Assembly: GCF_003935715.1 (NCBI RefSeq)
Contig: NZ_RHPP01000012.1
Span: forward strand, 1 to 52,381
Direction: 5' to 3'
DNA length: 52,381 nucleotides
Origin: Stenotrophomonas sp. 278
GTDB taxonomy: Bacteria > Pseudomonadota > Gammaproteobacteria > Xanthomonadales > Xanthomonadaceae
Both the position numbers and the translations under genes were made by a program. Of this stretch, positions 1 through 8,206 are shown piece after piece; the first letter of the stretch is position 1; the number at the start of each line of letters is the position of its first letter. Under the pieces are notes generated by a model that saw only the letters and a list, made by a program, of their open reading frames with translations, was not told the origin of the DNA and did not search any database.

Positions 1-398
1 GGCTCAGCCGCCGGGGCAGGGGCCGGCGCACGTGCAGGAGCCGGATCGGCCTCTGCGCGCTCGTACTGGGCGCGGAACTTGGCCAGCAGCGGCAGGCCAA
101 GCTGCTGCGAAAGCAGGTCGGTCTCGGTGCTGCCATACGCCAGGGCGACCGGCAGTACACCAGCGCTGCGCAGGCCATCCAGCAGCGCCTGCGCGGTGGC
201 CACGTCCGGCATGCGGCTGAGCCCGCCGAAGTCCAGGATCACCGCCGCGCGGCCGAACAGCTTCGGCGCACGCGCCACGCGTTCGTGCATTTCACGGGTC
301 AGTCGTTCCACATCCAGGGTACGGATGCGCAGGTTGGCGATACCCACCTGGCCGATCTTCAGCTCACCGGCCTGTTCAAAATCCATGTTCGCCGCCAC
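1..398 (-). CDS. minC: Septum site-determining protein MinC, N-terminal part (cut by window start)
   Basis: MinC is the FtsZ-assembly inhibitor of the Min division-site system; its N-terminal domain inhibits FtsZ and its C-terminal domain binds MinD. The visible ~132 residues contain AVILDFGGLSRMPD, then ALAYGSTETDLLSQQLGLPL and KFRAQYE, followed by a Pro/Ala-rich linker, the layout of xanthomonad MinC; the C-terminal domain lies beyond base 1. I chose the GTG at 398 because GGGGA lies a few bases upstream and the translation then resembles longer xanthomonad N-termini; the ATG at 386 is the alternative. It starts just after the GNAT gene ends (400), so the two may be co-transcribed. minD and minE would be expected outside the window. 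Confidence 0.9.
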   Translation of the reverse strand, partial: MAANMDFEQAGELKIGQVGIANLRIRTLDVERLTREMHERVARAPKLFGRAAVILDFGGLSRMPDVATAQALLDGLRSAGVLPVALAYGSTETDLLSQQLGLPLLAKFRAQYERAEADPAPARAPAPAPAAE

Positions 399-399
399 T

Positions 400-996
400 T
401 CAGGTCCCCGTCGGTTGTTGCGCGCCCAGCGGCAGCCGGCGTTGGCCCACCCAGGGCACGTCCGGCAGCGCGTCGCCGTAGGTGTCGTGCACCCATTGAT
501 AGCTGCACAGGTCCTTGAGCAGCATGCTGGCCCGCACGTCCACGTGCGGCATGGTGTTCTGCCCGACCTCGCGGAAGCCGAAGCTGCCGTGGAAGAGCAG
601 GGCGGCGTCGGCCCCGTGGTCCAGGAACACCTCGCAGGTCAGCTGCGGGTAGCGCAGCTCCGCGTAGCTCTGCGCGTCGGCGTAGAACGCACGGCCCACA
701 CCGCCGCCGCGACGGCGGCTGGCCACCACGATGCGGTCGATGTAGAAGAATTTGCTGTCCAGATGCGCTTTGAACCAGGCGAAGTTGCTGCTGTCGTGCT
801 CGCTGTCGCTGCCGAAACCGATCAGGAAACCGGCCAGGTTGCCGTCGCGTTCGGCGACCCGGAAGTATTCGGCGGTTTCGTAGAACAGCCGCAGGCGCGC
901 CGCGTCGAGCGGCAGAATGGCCAGACCGGCGTTGTTGTTCAGGGCCAGGACGGAATCGAGCTCGTGCTCGCGCACGTCGCGGATGACAATCGACAT
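400..996 (-). CDS. GNAT-family N-acetyltransferase
   Basis: A 198-residue protein with the GNAT fold: an N-terminal strand-helix (IVIRDVREHELDSVLALNN), the acetyl-CoA loop around residues 95-105 (VVASRRRGGGVGRAF, an R/Q-x-x-G-x-G/A type pyrophosphate loop), then AELRYPQLTCEV and GFREVGQ near the C-terminus. The family transfers acetyl from acetyl-CoA to amines; the substrate cannot be told. It lies directly upstream of minC on the same strand with almost no gap, which suggests co-transcription, although nothing links it biochemically to cell division. Confidence 0.85.
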   Translation of the reverse strand: MSIVIRDVREHELDSVLALNNNAGLAILPLDAARLRLFYETAEYFRVAERDGNLAGFLIGFGSDSEHDSSNFAWFKAHLDSKFFYIDRIVVASRRRGGGVGRAFYADAQSYAELRYPQLTCEVFLDHGADAALLFHGSFGFREVGQNTMPHVDVRASMLLKDLCSYQWVHDTYGDALPDVPWVGQRRLPLGAQQPTGT

Positions 997-1133
997 TGTG
1001 ACTCCGTGGGGTAACGCGGATGGTTCCCGAAGGAACCCTGCAACGGATTATTACATGGCCGGCCGGTCGGGTCACCGACGAGGCATGACTTCTGCCGGGG
1101 TGCACAGGCGCAGGTTCAGCCTAAGATGCAGCC

Positions 1134-2327
1134 ATGTTGGGATACCTCAGCCAAACCCGAGTACTGCGACTGGCCGGCCTGTTCACCTGGGTCATGCTGG
1201 GCCTGCCGCTGGTCTACTCCCAGTACGAGGCGCTGCTGCGCCATGGCGGACAGGTGGACCGGCAGGCCCTGCTGCTCTTCGTGGCGTATCTGACCTTCGG
1301 TGGCGGCTATCTGTGGCTGACCCGTGGGCTGCGCAACGGCGGCCACTCGGCCTGGTACGACCGGGCCATCCTGGTCCTGCTGACCATCTGCGCGCTGGGG
1401 GTGAGCTATCTCAGCGGTTCGGGACTGGGCAGCATCCTGATGATGGTCGCCGCCGGCGTCATTCCGTGGATGCTGCCGGCGCGGGTCGGGGTGATCTGGC
1501 TGCTGGTCAGCCAGCTGGCGGTGGCCCCGGTCTACTACCTGTTCCTGCCGTTCTCGCTGTTCGAAGCGTTGATGCAGTCGCTGCTGTATGGCGGCTTCTC
1601 CATGTTCATCTTCGTGACCAGCCTGGTCGCCCGTCAGCAGACCGATGCCCGGGAGGAGCAGCGCCGGCTCAACACCGAGCTGCGTGCCACCCGCGTGCTG
1701 CTGGCCGAGAGCGCCCGGGTCAACGAGCGCACCCGTATTTCCCGCGAACTGCACGACCTGCTGGGCCACCATCTCACTGCGCTCAGCCTGAACCTCGAGG
1801 TGGCAGGGCACATCACCGAAGGCCAGGCCCAGGAGCACATCCACCAGGCGCACACCCTGGCCAAGCTGCTCCTCACCGACGTGCGCGAGGCGGTCAGCCA
1901 GCTGCGTGACAGCGGGGCCATCGACCTGGCCGCCGCGCTGCGGCCGCTGACCGAACAGGTGCCCTCGCTGCACATCCACCTGGACATCGAAGAGCCGCTG
2001 AGCGTGGAAGATCCCGAACATGCGCATGTACTGCTGCGCTGTACCCAGGAGATCATCACCAATGCGGTGCGCCACGCGGACGCGCGCAACCTGTGGATCC
2101 AGGTACGCTGCGAGGAGTCCGGCCAGGTGGTGGTGGAGGCGCATGACGACGGAGTCGGGGTCGACGGCATCGTGGTCGGCAACGGCCTGCGTGGCATGCG
2201 CGAGCGCCTGCAGCAGTGCGGCGGTGAACTGCAGATTGAAACCCGCCGGGGCCAGGGCTTCCGCCTGCGTGCCTCGGTCCCCGGCGTGCCGGTGCTGATG
2301 CTGGCACCCTTTGAAGGAGCGTTGTGA
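1134..2327 (+). CDS. Sensor histidine kinase, DesK/NarX-like (HisKA_3)
   Basis: A 397-residue inner-membrane kinase. Residues 1-165 form about five to six hydrophobic segments with little periplasmic loop, as in DesK-type membrane-state sensors. A short coiled coil follows, then the HisKA_3 dimerisation box (ERTRISRELHDLLGHHLTAL) with phosphoacceptor His207. The HATPase_c domain has an N-box (EIITNAVRHADARN) and a glycine box (DDGVGVDG). It overlaps the following response regulator by one base, so the two are a translationally coupled two-component pair. The signal sensed is unknown; the DesK resemblance allows membrane or cell-envelope stress, which is inference. Confidence 0.9.
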   Translation: MLGYLSQTRVLRLAGLFTWVMLGLPLVYSQYEALLRHGGQVDRQALLLFVAYLTFGGGYLWLTRGLRNGGHSAWYDRAILVLLTICALGVSYLSGSGLGSILMMVAAGVIPWMLPARVGVIWLLVSQLAVAPVYYLFLPFSLFEALMQSLLYGGFSMFIFVTSLVARQQTDAREEQRRLNTELRATRVLLAESARVNERTRISRELHDLLGHHLTALSLNLEVAGHITEGQAQEHIHQAHTLAKLLLTDVREAVSQLRDSGAIDLAAALRPLTEQVPSLHIHLDIEEPLSVEDPEHAHVLLRCTQEIITNAVRHADARNLWIQVRCEESGQVVVEAHDDGVGVDGIVVGNGLRGMRERLQQCGGELQIETRRGQGFRLRASVPGVPVLMLAPFEGAL

Positions 2328-2968
2328 TGATTCGCGTCTGCCTGGTCGATGACCAAACCCTGGTGCGGCAGGGAATCCGCTCGCTGCTCGCGCTGGACGA
2401 CGGCATCGAGGTGGTGGCCGAGGCGGCCGATGGCCGCCAGGCGGTCGACCTCGTGCCCCAGGTGAAGCCGGACGTGGTGCTGATGGACATGCGCATGCCG
2501 GTGATGTCCGGGCTGGAGGCGCTGCAGATGCTGTCCCGGCTCAACCAGCTGCCACCGACCATCATCCTGACCACCTTCGATGACGACCAGCTGGTGCTGG
2601 CCGGCCTCAAGGCCGGAGCCAAGGGCTATCTGCTCAAGGATGTCACCCTGGAGCAGCTGGTCGGAGCCATCCGCACCGTGGCCGAGGGCGGCTCGCTGGT
2701 GCAGCCGGCGGTCACCCAGCGGCTGCTGTCCGGGCTGGAGCACATGCATAACGAGTTCGTCAGCCTGGACCGCCCGGATCCGCTGACCGACCGCGAGACC
2801 GAGATCCTGCGGCTGATGGCCAGCGGTTTCTCCAACAAGGAGATCGCCAACTCGCTGGGCGTGGCCGAAGGCACCATCAAGAACCACGTGTCCAACATCC
2901 TGTCCAAGCTGGGGGTGCGCGACCGCACCCGGGCGGTGCTCAAGGCATTCGAACTCCAGCTGGTCTGA
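2327..2968 (+). CDS. NarL/FixJ-family response regulator
   Basis: A 213-residue DNA-binding regulator. The receiver domain has the acidic pair Asp8-Asp9, phosphoacceptor Asp54 in VLMDMRMPVMSG, and the conserved Lys in GYLLKD. The C-terminal LuxR/GerE helix-turn-helix reads LTDRETEILRLMASGFSNKE, then IANSLGVAEGTIKNHVSNIL. AAGGAG seven bases upstream favours the ATG at 2327 over the GTG at 2324. It is the partner of the upstream histidine kinase, whose TGA overlaps this ATG. A hairpin just downstream (2992-3014) probably ends the two-gene operon. Confidence 0.92.
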   Translation: MIRVCLVDDQTLVRQGIRSLLALDDGIEVVAEAADGRQAVDLVPQVKPDVVLMDMRMPVMSGLEALQMLSRLNQLPPTIILTTFDDDQLVLAGLKAGAKGYLLKDVTLEQLVGAIRTVAEGGSLVQPAVTQRLLSGLEHMHNEFVSLDRPDPLTDRETEILRLMASGFSNKEIANSLGVAEGTIKNHVSNILSKLGVRDRTRAVLKAFELQLV

Positions 2969-2991
2969 ATCGACCTCCCCGGATACGGCAC

Positions 2992-3014
2992 AACCCTTGC
3001 AGGGCAAGGGTTTT
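2992..3014 (+). terminator. Hairpin after the two-component operon
   Basis: Perfect 9-bp stem AACCCTTGC / GCAAGGGTT with a 3-base loop, followed by TTG. It sits 24 bases after the response-regulator stop. The U-tract is short, so it is a weak intrinsic terminator at best. Confidence 0.55.
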
Positions 3015-3240
3015 GAGTGTCAGTTGGAATTCATTCAGGTGTGGTCGAGGGAAGAAAATCCCCGCTTCCCTGCGTGCGCAGGCGCGCGATGCGCTATCTT
3101 TCCGCTCCTTGTCTGTACAAAACCGCTGCCGGCATGGAAACCGGTGCGCCAATCCTGATCCATTACACCCGCGAAGCCTGCTAGGATTGGCGCTTCGCTT
3201 CAATCAACCCGGCCGTGGGATCGGCCCCGGAGACTCCTGA

Positions 3241-4320
3241 ATGACCCGTATTATCGAGTTCCTGATCGCCTTGGGGATCGTGGCTGGCCTGTTCGTCATC
3301 ATTGGCGTGGTGCTGCCGGGCGAACGCCATATTTCCGAAAGCATCGAGACCAACCGCAAGATGACGATCGTGTTCGACACGGTCAACAGCCTGCGCCGCT
3401 TCAAGGACTGGAACCCGCTTCTCCTGCGCGATCCCGCCGTTGAACTGAAGTATTCCGGCCCCGCCGCTGGCGTGGGTGCCCGTCTGGACTACGCCTCCAA
3501 GGAAGCGTCGCTGGGCCAGGGCAGCTGGGAAATCACCGAATCCGAACCTGGCAAGCGCGTGGCCATCGCCATCGAAGACGTCAGCAAGGGTCACGACAAG
3601 AAGACCAGCTTCACCCTCGAGCCGACCGGCAAGGGTGGCCGCAACGTCAAGATCACCCAGGACTACAGCGTCAAGTACGGCTGGGACCTGTTCGGTCGCT
3701 ACGCCGGCCTGTACGTGAGCCGTCACATCGGTGACGACCTGAAGCTGGGTCTGTCGCGCATGGCCAACATGCTGGCCACCGTGCCGAACATCGACTACCG
3801 CACCGCCGAAGCGCCGCTGACCGACCTGGGCATCGTCGACATGCCGGTCGAGGATCTGCTGGTGGTCAACGCCGGTAACGTGGACCGTGGCGAAGCGACC
3901 ATCACCAAGTCGATCAAGGACAACCAGGAGTGGATCAAGCGCGTGATGGAGGCCAACAACCTCGAAGCCGCTGGTCCGATCCGCATCATCACCACCGACT
4001 TCGGTGCTGAGAAGTACGCCTTCGACGTGGCCCAGCCGGTCAAGAAGAAGGGCACCGAAGGTGCTTCGGCTGAGCAGCTGACCGTCAAGATCGACGGCGG
4101 CGCACCGGTCAAGTACGTGCACGTGGCTCCGCACCGTTCCGCCCATGCCGCCTACACCGGCCACATGGCGGGTCTGGACGTTGCCCGCAACGCCCTGCGC
4201 GCCTGGGCTGTCACGGGTGGCAACGAAGTCATCGATCGTCCGTACGAAACCTGGAAGGGCGGCGTCGAGAAGTCGTTCACGCCGGAAGGCACCTACGACA
4301 TCTACTGGGCCGTCAAGTAA
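3241..4320 (+). CDS. SRPBCC-family membrane-anchored protein with GyrI-like C-terminal domain
   Basis: A 359-residue protein. Residues 5-27 form one N-terminal transmembrane helix (IEFLIALGIVAGLFVIIGVV). Residues ~40-190 read as an SRPBCC/polyketide-cyclase-like domain (hydrophobic-ligand fold; FDTVNSLRRFKDWNPLLLRD is typical of its start). The rest, including YVHVAPHRSAHAAYTGHMAG and a final TYDIYWAVK, resembles the GyrI-like/AraC effector-binding fold. The two-domain arrangement is common in uncharacterised proteobacterial proteins; no enzymatic role can be assigned. It is a single gene followed by a strong terminator. Confidence 0.75.
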   Translation: MTRIIEFLIALGIVAGLFVIIGVVLPGERHISESIETNRKMTIVFDTVNSLRRFKDWNPLLLRDPAVELKYSGPAAGVGARLDYASKEASLGQGSWEITESEPGKRVAIAIEDVSKGHDKKTSFTLEPTGKGGRNVKITQDYSVKYGWDLFGRYAGLYVSRHIGDDLKLGLSRMANMLATVPNIDYRTAEAPLTDLGIVDMPVEDLLVVNAGNVDRGEATITKSIKDNQEWIKRVMEANNLEAAGPIRIITTDFGAEKYAFDVAQPVKKKGTEGASAEQLTVKIDGGAPVKYVHVAPHRSAHAAYTGHMAGLDVARNALRAWAVTGGNEVIDRPYETWKGGVEKSFTPEGTYDIYWAVK

Positions 4321-4353
4321 CCCAGCGGTTGATGCGATGTAACGCATGACCTC

Positions 4354-4387
4354 AAAACGCGCCGCTCACTGCGGCGCGTTTTTTTTT
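4354..4387 (+). terminator. Rho-independent terminator
   Basis: GC-rich stem AAAACGCGCCGC / GCGGCGCGTTTT around a TCACT loop, running into nine T's. It ends the SRPBCC gene. Confidence 0.92.
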
Positions 4388-4404
4388 GCAGAAGGAAGTC
4401 CACC

Positions 4405-4776
4405 ATGCTCAATCTGGAACGACGCGCACGCAAACCCTCGCTGCTGGCCTGCATGGGCGGCCTGCTCGCTGCCACGGGGGTGGCACTGTCCGCCTACGCC
4501 TCGCACGGCATCAGCGATGCGCTGGCGCAGTCGCACGTGAGTACCGCCGCGCTTAACGCGTTCGGCCACGGCGTTGCACTGGCGGTGCTGGGCGCAACCC
4601 AGCAGAACCGGGTCGGCCGGCTGGCCCTGTATGTGCTGCTGCTGGGCACGCTGCTGTTCTCCGGCAGCCTGGTGGGCGGTGCGCTGTGGCAGCTGCCGAC
4701 CTCGCTGGCTCCCGTGGGAGGCAGCGCCCTGATCCTGGGCTGGCTGGTGTACGGGCTCAATGCCCTGAGGCGCTGA
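4405..4776 (+). CDS. DUF423 family membrane protein (YgdD-like)
   Basis: A 123-residue protein with four hydrophobic segments (about 13-31, 50-66, 71-91, 98-118), matching DUF423. The family signature is visible as ALSAYASHG and NAFGHGVALAVLG in the first two helices. The family is inner-membrane and functionally unknown. The stop is two bases before the ATG of the glycosylase gene, so they probably share a transcript. GAAGGAAG lies upstream of the chosen ATG. Confidence 0.85.
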   Translation: MLNLERRARKPSLLACMGGLLAATGVALSAYASHGISDALAQSHVSTAALNAFGHGVALAVLGATQQNRVGRLALYVLLLGTLLFSGSLVGGALWQLPTSLAPVGGSALILGWLVYGLNALRR

Positions 4777-4778
4777 GC

Positions 4779-5453
4779 ATGCCCCGCTTCCGTCGCGGAT
4801 TCGATGTGCAGCAGGCCCACGACTGGCTGGCCCGGCGCGACCGCCGCCTGGGCGCATGGATGAAGCGGCTGGGACCGATCGAGGCACCGCCGGGCTGGGC
4901 GAAATCGTTCGACCCGGTCGATGCGCTGGCGCGTGCCATCCTGTTCCAGCAGCTCAGTGGCAAGGCCGCGTCGACCATTGTCGGGCGGGTCGAGACCGCC
5001 ATTGGCAGCACCCGCCTGCATGCGGATACCCTCGGGCGGATCGACGATGCCGCGCTGCGGCTGTGTGGGGTATCCGGCAACAAGGCGCTGGCGCTGCGCG
5101 ACCTGGCCCGGCGCGAGGCGGCCGGCGAGATTCCCGACCTGCGGCGCATGTCGGTGATGGAGCATGACACGATCATCGAGGCGCTGGTACCGATCCGCGG
5201 CATCGGCCGCTGGACCGTGGAGATGATGCTGATGTTCCGGCTGGGTCGCCCGGACATCCTGCCGATCGACGACCTGGGCGTGCGCAAGGGTGCCCAGCGC
5301 GTGGACAAGGCCGAGGTGATGCTCACGCCCAAGGCGCTGGCCGAGCGTGGTGAGAAGTGGGGGCCTTATCGCACCTACGCCAGTTTGTACCTGTGGCGCA
5401 TCGCGGATTTCAGCGAGGTGCCGAAGGCGGCCACCAACCGGTCGCAGGACTAG
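4779..5453 (+). CDS. DNA-3-methyladenine glycosylase II (AlkA-type, HhH-GPD)
   Basis: A 224-residue base-excision repair glycosylase that would remove alkylated bases such as 3-methyladenine. It has the HhH-GPD core: ARAILFQQLSGKAASTIVGR, then the helix-hairpin-helix plus catalytic region PIRGIGRWTVEMMLMF followed by RPDILPIDDLGVRKG; the Asp in PIDDLG is the likely catalytic residue. It lacks the N-terminal AlkA domain and is close to the size of short one-domain family members. The ATG at 4779 begins right after the DUF423 stop; a longer in-frame start inside DUF423 looks artefactual. Confidence 0.9.
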   Translation: MPRFRRGFDVQQAHDWLARRDRRLGAWMKRLGPIEAPPGWAKSFDPVDALARAILFQQLSGKAASTIVGRVETAIGSTRLHADTLGRIDDAALRLCGVSGNKALALRDLARREAAGEIPDLRRMSVMEHDTIIEALVPIRGIGRWTVEMMLMFRLGRPDILPIDDLGVRKGAQRVDKAEVMLTPKALAERGEKWGPYRTYASLYLWRIADFSEVPKAATNRSQD

Positions 5454-5494
5454 CCCAGCCGCGACCACGCATCAATCCGGTATGCATCAATCCC

Positions 5495-5562
5495 GTAGAG
5501 CCACGCCCTGCGTGGCTTCGCGGTGTCAAACGTGGTCGAAGCCACGCAGGGCGTGGCTCTAC
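5495..5562. repeat. Paired GTAG (SMAG-like) REP palindrome
   Basis: Two inverted copies. The left begins GTAGAGCCACGCCCTGCGTG; the right is its reverse complement ending GGCGTGGCTCTAC. About 23 bases separate the arms, so the unit can fold as one long hairpin or two small ones. The terminal CTAC at 5559-5562 contributes the TAG stop of the minus-strand gene that follows. Confidence 0.92.
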
Positions 5563-6011
5563 AGCCTGTTCGCGAGGTGGCGATGGTAGCGGTAGATGGC
5601 GATCGTGCCGCGAATGCTGACGAAGGTCAGCAGGGCGACGAAGGCGATGGTGCCAAATTGCGCTTCATTCCTGGCCAGTCTGATCAGCGAGCTCAGGATG
5701 CCCAGGCAGCAGACCACCAGCACCAGGGTGGCGGTGATCCGGCTGCGCTTGTAAACACCGAATGCGGCAAGCAGATACAACCCGCCCACAGCCACCGTCG
5801 TAATCAGTACGAACATGCTCAGCTTCGGGGCCATGATCATCGCCATCACACCTGCAAGCACGATCCAGCTGCCCATCACCACAAGCAGTATCCACATGTG
5901 CTTGATCGGGCCGGTGATCTCGCTGGGCGGCGGATCGCGCAGGTCAAGCTGATCGGTCTTACCCGCAGCGGGTACCACTTTGCTGGCCCGATACGGGCTG
6001 TTGTCTTCCAT
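5559..6011 (-). CDS. Small four-helix membrane protein, unknown
   Basis: A 150-residue protein beginning MEDNSPYRASKVVPAAGKTD, a polar head, then four hydrophobic segments (about 37-57, 60-80, 88-108, 115-135) with IKHMWILLVVMGSWIVLAG at the first. I recognise no named family. The start at 6011 was chosen because the longer upstream reading runs through a GTAG repeat. Its TAG stop is the TAG of the repeat ending at 5562, and another paired repeat lies upstream at 6085-6152, so the gene is bracketed by repeats. Confidence 0.7.
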   Translation of the reverse strand: MEDNSPYRASKVVPAAGKTDQLDLRDPPPSEITGPIKHMWILLVVMGSWIVLAGVMAMIMAPKLSMFVLITTVAVGGLYLLAAFGVYKRSRITATLVLVVCCLGILSSLIRLARNEAQFGTIAFVALLTFVSIRGTIAIYRYHRHLANRL

Positions 6012-6084
6012 GGCGCGACATCCTCCAGATGAACCGCGAAGACTAACGCCACCCGTACAACACCGGAATAGGGGTATCCCCGAC

Positions 6085-6152
6085 GTAGAGCCACGCCCTG
6101 CGTGGCTGCGCGATGTCAAACTGGGTCGCAGCCACGCAGGGCGTGGCTCTAC
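6085..6152. repeat. Paired GTAG (SMAG-like) REP palindrome
   Basis: Nearly the same 68-bp two-arm unit as at 5495-5562 (GTAGAGCCACGCCCTGCGTG, then its inverted copy). The inner loop differs by a few bases. The right end supplies the TAG stop of the M15 peptidase gene. Confidence 0.92.
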
Positions 6153-6952
6153 GCGCCTTGCCAGTACCAGTGCCAGGGCTCGTAGACGATGCCGTGCGGG
6201 TTGTCGCGCGGATAGCTCAGCCGGAATCCATGCCCCTGCGCGTTCGCCAACAACCACGCAAACGCCGCCGTCGCCTCGAAGCTTTCCTCCGCCGGCGGTT
6301 CTCCCGGGCTGCTGATATCCAGTGCCCGTCCACTGTGATGCTCGCTGTACCCCGGCGCGGCATTCACCTGCAGGATCTCCTGCACGCTCAGCCCGCGCGC
6401 ACGTTTGCGCTCAAAAATGCCCAGCTGGTAGTCGTGGCTGCGGTAGCCGGAAATGGCCTGCAACGGGACGTCATCCTGGGCCGCATGCACCTGCAGCCGC
6501 CGCCACGCCAGCGCGGCCCCGTGCTGCAGCCACAGCGGCCGCCGGTAGCGGTCGAATCCGGCCAGCCGCAGCTGCGCTGGCTCCGCTTCCAGCGCCAGCC
6601 CGGTATCAGCCTCGTACTGCTCTGCGTCGATGCCCAGCTGCTCCAGCCGCAGTTGCAGTCCGCTGAGCGGCAGCAGGGTGGTCGGCTGCGGTCCGCGGCT
6701 GCGCCCCTGTTCAAGCTGCTCCAGCGCATCCAGCGCTTCGTCAATGCCGGCTTCGCGCATCAGGTGCGGCACCAGTGGCAGCACGCCGTTCGCCTTCACC
6801 ACAGCCAGATAGCGGCCATCGGCCTTGCGCCGCAGCACCCACTGCGCCTGCGCCAGGGCCCGCGCATCGGCATTGCTGCGCGCGCGCAGCAGGCCGCCGG
6901 GCCAGAGCTCGATATCGGCGGTATTGGTCAGCAGGGCAGGGACGCGGCGCAT
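6149..6952 (-). CDS. M15-family metallopeptidase (D-Ala-D-Ala carboxypeptidase, VanY-like)
   Basis: A 267-residue protein. The C-terminal M15B domain has the zinc-site motifs in order: SGYRSHDYQ, then SEHHSGRALDIS (zinc His and Asp), and EPWHWYW (catalytic Glu/His). Family members trim the terminal D-alanine of peptidoglycan stem peptides. The N-terminal ~120 residues carry no obvious signal peptide or known domain, so the site of action is uncertain. Its stop codon TAG (6149-6151) is part of the GTAG repeat ending at 6152. Confidence 0.88.
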   Translation of the reverse strand: MRRVPALLTNTADIELWPGGLLRARSNADARALAQAQWVLRRKADGRYLAVVKANGVLPLVPHLMREAGIDEALDALEQLEQGRSRGPQPTTLLPLSGLQLRLEQLGIDAEQYEADTGLALEAEPAQLRLAGFDRYRRPLWLQHGAALAWRRLQVHAAQDDVPLQAISGYRSHDYQLGIFERKRARGLSVQEILQVNAAPGYSEHHSGRALDISSPGEPPAEESFEATAAFAWLLANAQGHGFRLSYPRDNPHGIVYEPWHWYWQGA

Positions 6953-6978
6953 GTCACCAGCTTAGCTGATCCGCCACG

Positions 6979-7001
6979 GTAGAGCCGGGCGCTGCCCGGC
7001 T
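6979..7001 (+). repeat. Single GTAG REP element
   Basis: GTAGAGCC followed by a GGGC/GCCC palindrome, with the second strand of the hairpin GCCCGGCT. It lies in the 57-base gap between the M15 peptidase start and the ribbon-helix-helix gene. Confidence 0.85.
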
Positions 7002-7009
7002 GCGGCTGC

Positions 7010-7189
7010 TCATTCCGGGTGCTCCGGCGTCGGGGCGGGTTTCGGCAGGCGTCCCGCCTTGCGCAGAGCGTCGCGCAGCACGTATTCGATCTGTGCGTTG
7101 AGGCTGCGCAGCTCGTCGTCGGCCCAGCGCTGCGCCGCCGCCAGGACGTCGGCGTTGATGCGCAGCGGGTAGGCTTTCTTTTCAGTCAT
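7010..7189 (-). CDS. Arc-like ribbon-helix-helix DNA-binding protein
   Basis: A 59-residue protein starting [20 protein letters not shown] and continuing [20 protein letters not shown]. The short strand (YPLRI) followed by two helices is the ribbon-helix-helix layout of Arc/MetJ regulators, which bind DNA as dimers of dimers. It lies 23 bases downstream of the SPFH gene on the same strand. Two tandem 10-bp palindromes sit in the SPFH promoter region (8112-8132), so autoregulation of the SPFH-RHH operon is a reasonable inference. An antitoxin role is possible, but no toxin is adjacent. Confidence 0.8.
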   Translation of the reverse strand: MTEKKAYPLRINADVLAAAQRWADDELRSLNAQIEYVLRDALRKAGRLPKPAPTPEHPE

Positions 7190-7212
7190 GCGGAAGGCTC
7201 AATGCGGCCGGC

Positions 7213-8082
7213 TCAGTACAGCGAGCCGGCGTTGACGATGGGCTGGGTGCCACGGTCCGAACACAGTACCGTAAGCAGGTTGCTGACCATGTGCGCTTTG
7301 CGCTCTTCGTCCAGCTGCACCACGCCGTTCTTCTGCAGTTCGGCCAGCGCCATTTCGACCATGCCCACCGCCCCGGCAACGATCCGGGTGCGCGCAGCGA
7401 TCACCGCGTTGGCCTGCTGGCGCTGCAGCATGGCCTGGGCGATTTCCGGGGCGTAGGCGAGGTGGCTGATACGCGCGTCGAGTACCTGTACGCCGGCATC
7501 GGCCAGACGTTCGGCCAGTTCGTCCTTGAGGTGCTGGGAGATTTCAGCGGCGTGGCTGCGCAGCGACAGCTGGCCTTCCTCGTGCTGGTCGTAGGGATAG
7601 CTGGTGGCCATCGCGCGCAGCGCCGATTCGGACTGGATATGCACGAAGCTTTCGTAGTCGTCCACGTTGTAGACCGCCTCGGAGGCGTCAACCACCTGCC
7701 AGACGATCACCGCGGCAATCTCGATCGGGCTGCCGTCCAGTTCATTGACCTTGAGCTTGCCGCTTTCAAAGTTGCGCACGCGCTGGCTGACCTTCTTCTT
7801 GCTGAAGAACGGGTTGTTCCAGCGCAGGCCGTTGTCCTTCACCGTACCCACGTACTTGCCGAACAGGCTGAGCACGGCGGCCTGGTTGGGCTGCACCGTG
7901 TACAGGCCGGTGAGGCTGAGCAGGGCCACGAGGGCCAGCGCGGTGCCGCCGAACAGCAGCCAGCCGTTGACGTTGCCGTGTTGCGCCCCGGCCACGAACA
8001 TCCAGAGGGCCACGCCGCACAGCGCGAGCACGGCCAGCAGGAAGGGCAGGCCGGAGAGGGAGCGGACGGGTTTTTCTTTCAT
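7213..8082 (-). CDS. SPFH/band-7 domain membrane protein
   Basis: A 289-residue protein with two N-terminal transmembrane helices (about 10-31 and 36-58), then an SPFH domain: [60 protein letters not shown], then [21 protein letters not shown] helical region rich in Ala/Glu ([32 protein letters not shown]) matches the oligomerising segment of this superfamily. SPFH proteins form membrane microdomain scaffolds; the exact role here is unknown. It is co-oriented with a small ribbon-helix-helix gene and divergent from purT. Confidence 0.87.
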   Translation of the reverse strand: MKEKPVRSLSGLPFLLAVLALCGVALWMFVAGAQHGNVNGWLLFGGTALALVALLSLTGLYTVQPNQAAVLSLFGKYVGTVKDNGLRWNNPFFSKKKVSQRVRNFESGKLKVNELDGSPIEIAAVIVWQVVDASEAVYNVDDYESFVHIQSESALRAMATSYPYDQHEEGQLSLRSHAAEISQHLKDELAERLADAGVQVLDARISHLAYAPEIAQAMLQRQQANAVIAARTRIVAGAVGMVEMALAELQKNGVVQLDEERKAHMVSNLLTVLCSDRGTQPIVNAGSLY

Positions 8083-8111
8083 GACAGGGCATCTATGTAG
8101 GGGGTCCAGTA

Positions 8112-8132
8112 TTGATATCAAATTGATATCAA
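8112..8132. promoter_or_regulatory. Tandem TTGATATCAA palindromes in the SPFH/purT intergenic region
   Basis: Two perfect copies of TTGATATCAA at 8112-8121 and 8123-8132, spaced 11 bp apart (one helical turn). They are AT-rich in a GC-rich spacer, 30-50 bases upstream of the SPFH start and 75-95 upstream of purT. The spacing suits side-by-side binding by ribbon-helix-helix dimers, and one is encoded in the same operon; that pairing is inference. Parts of the sequence could also serve as a -35 element for SPFH. Confidence 0.65.
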
Positions 8133-8206
8133 AATCGCAACAGCCCCGGGGCCGGCCGCGACGCCCTAAAATGCCCGTCCACCCTTTGAACCCGCTGGAT
8201 TCCCCC

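Noticed and set aside
79-1014. Long plus-strand open frame over minC and the GNAT gene
   Set aside because: It is the antisense shadow of two well-recognised minus-strand genes; its residues match no family.
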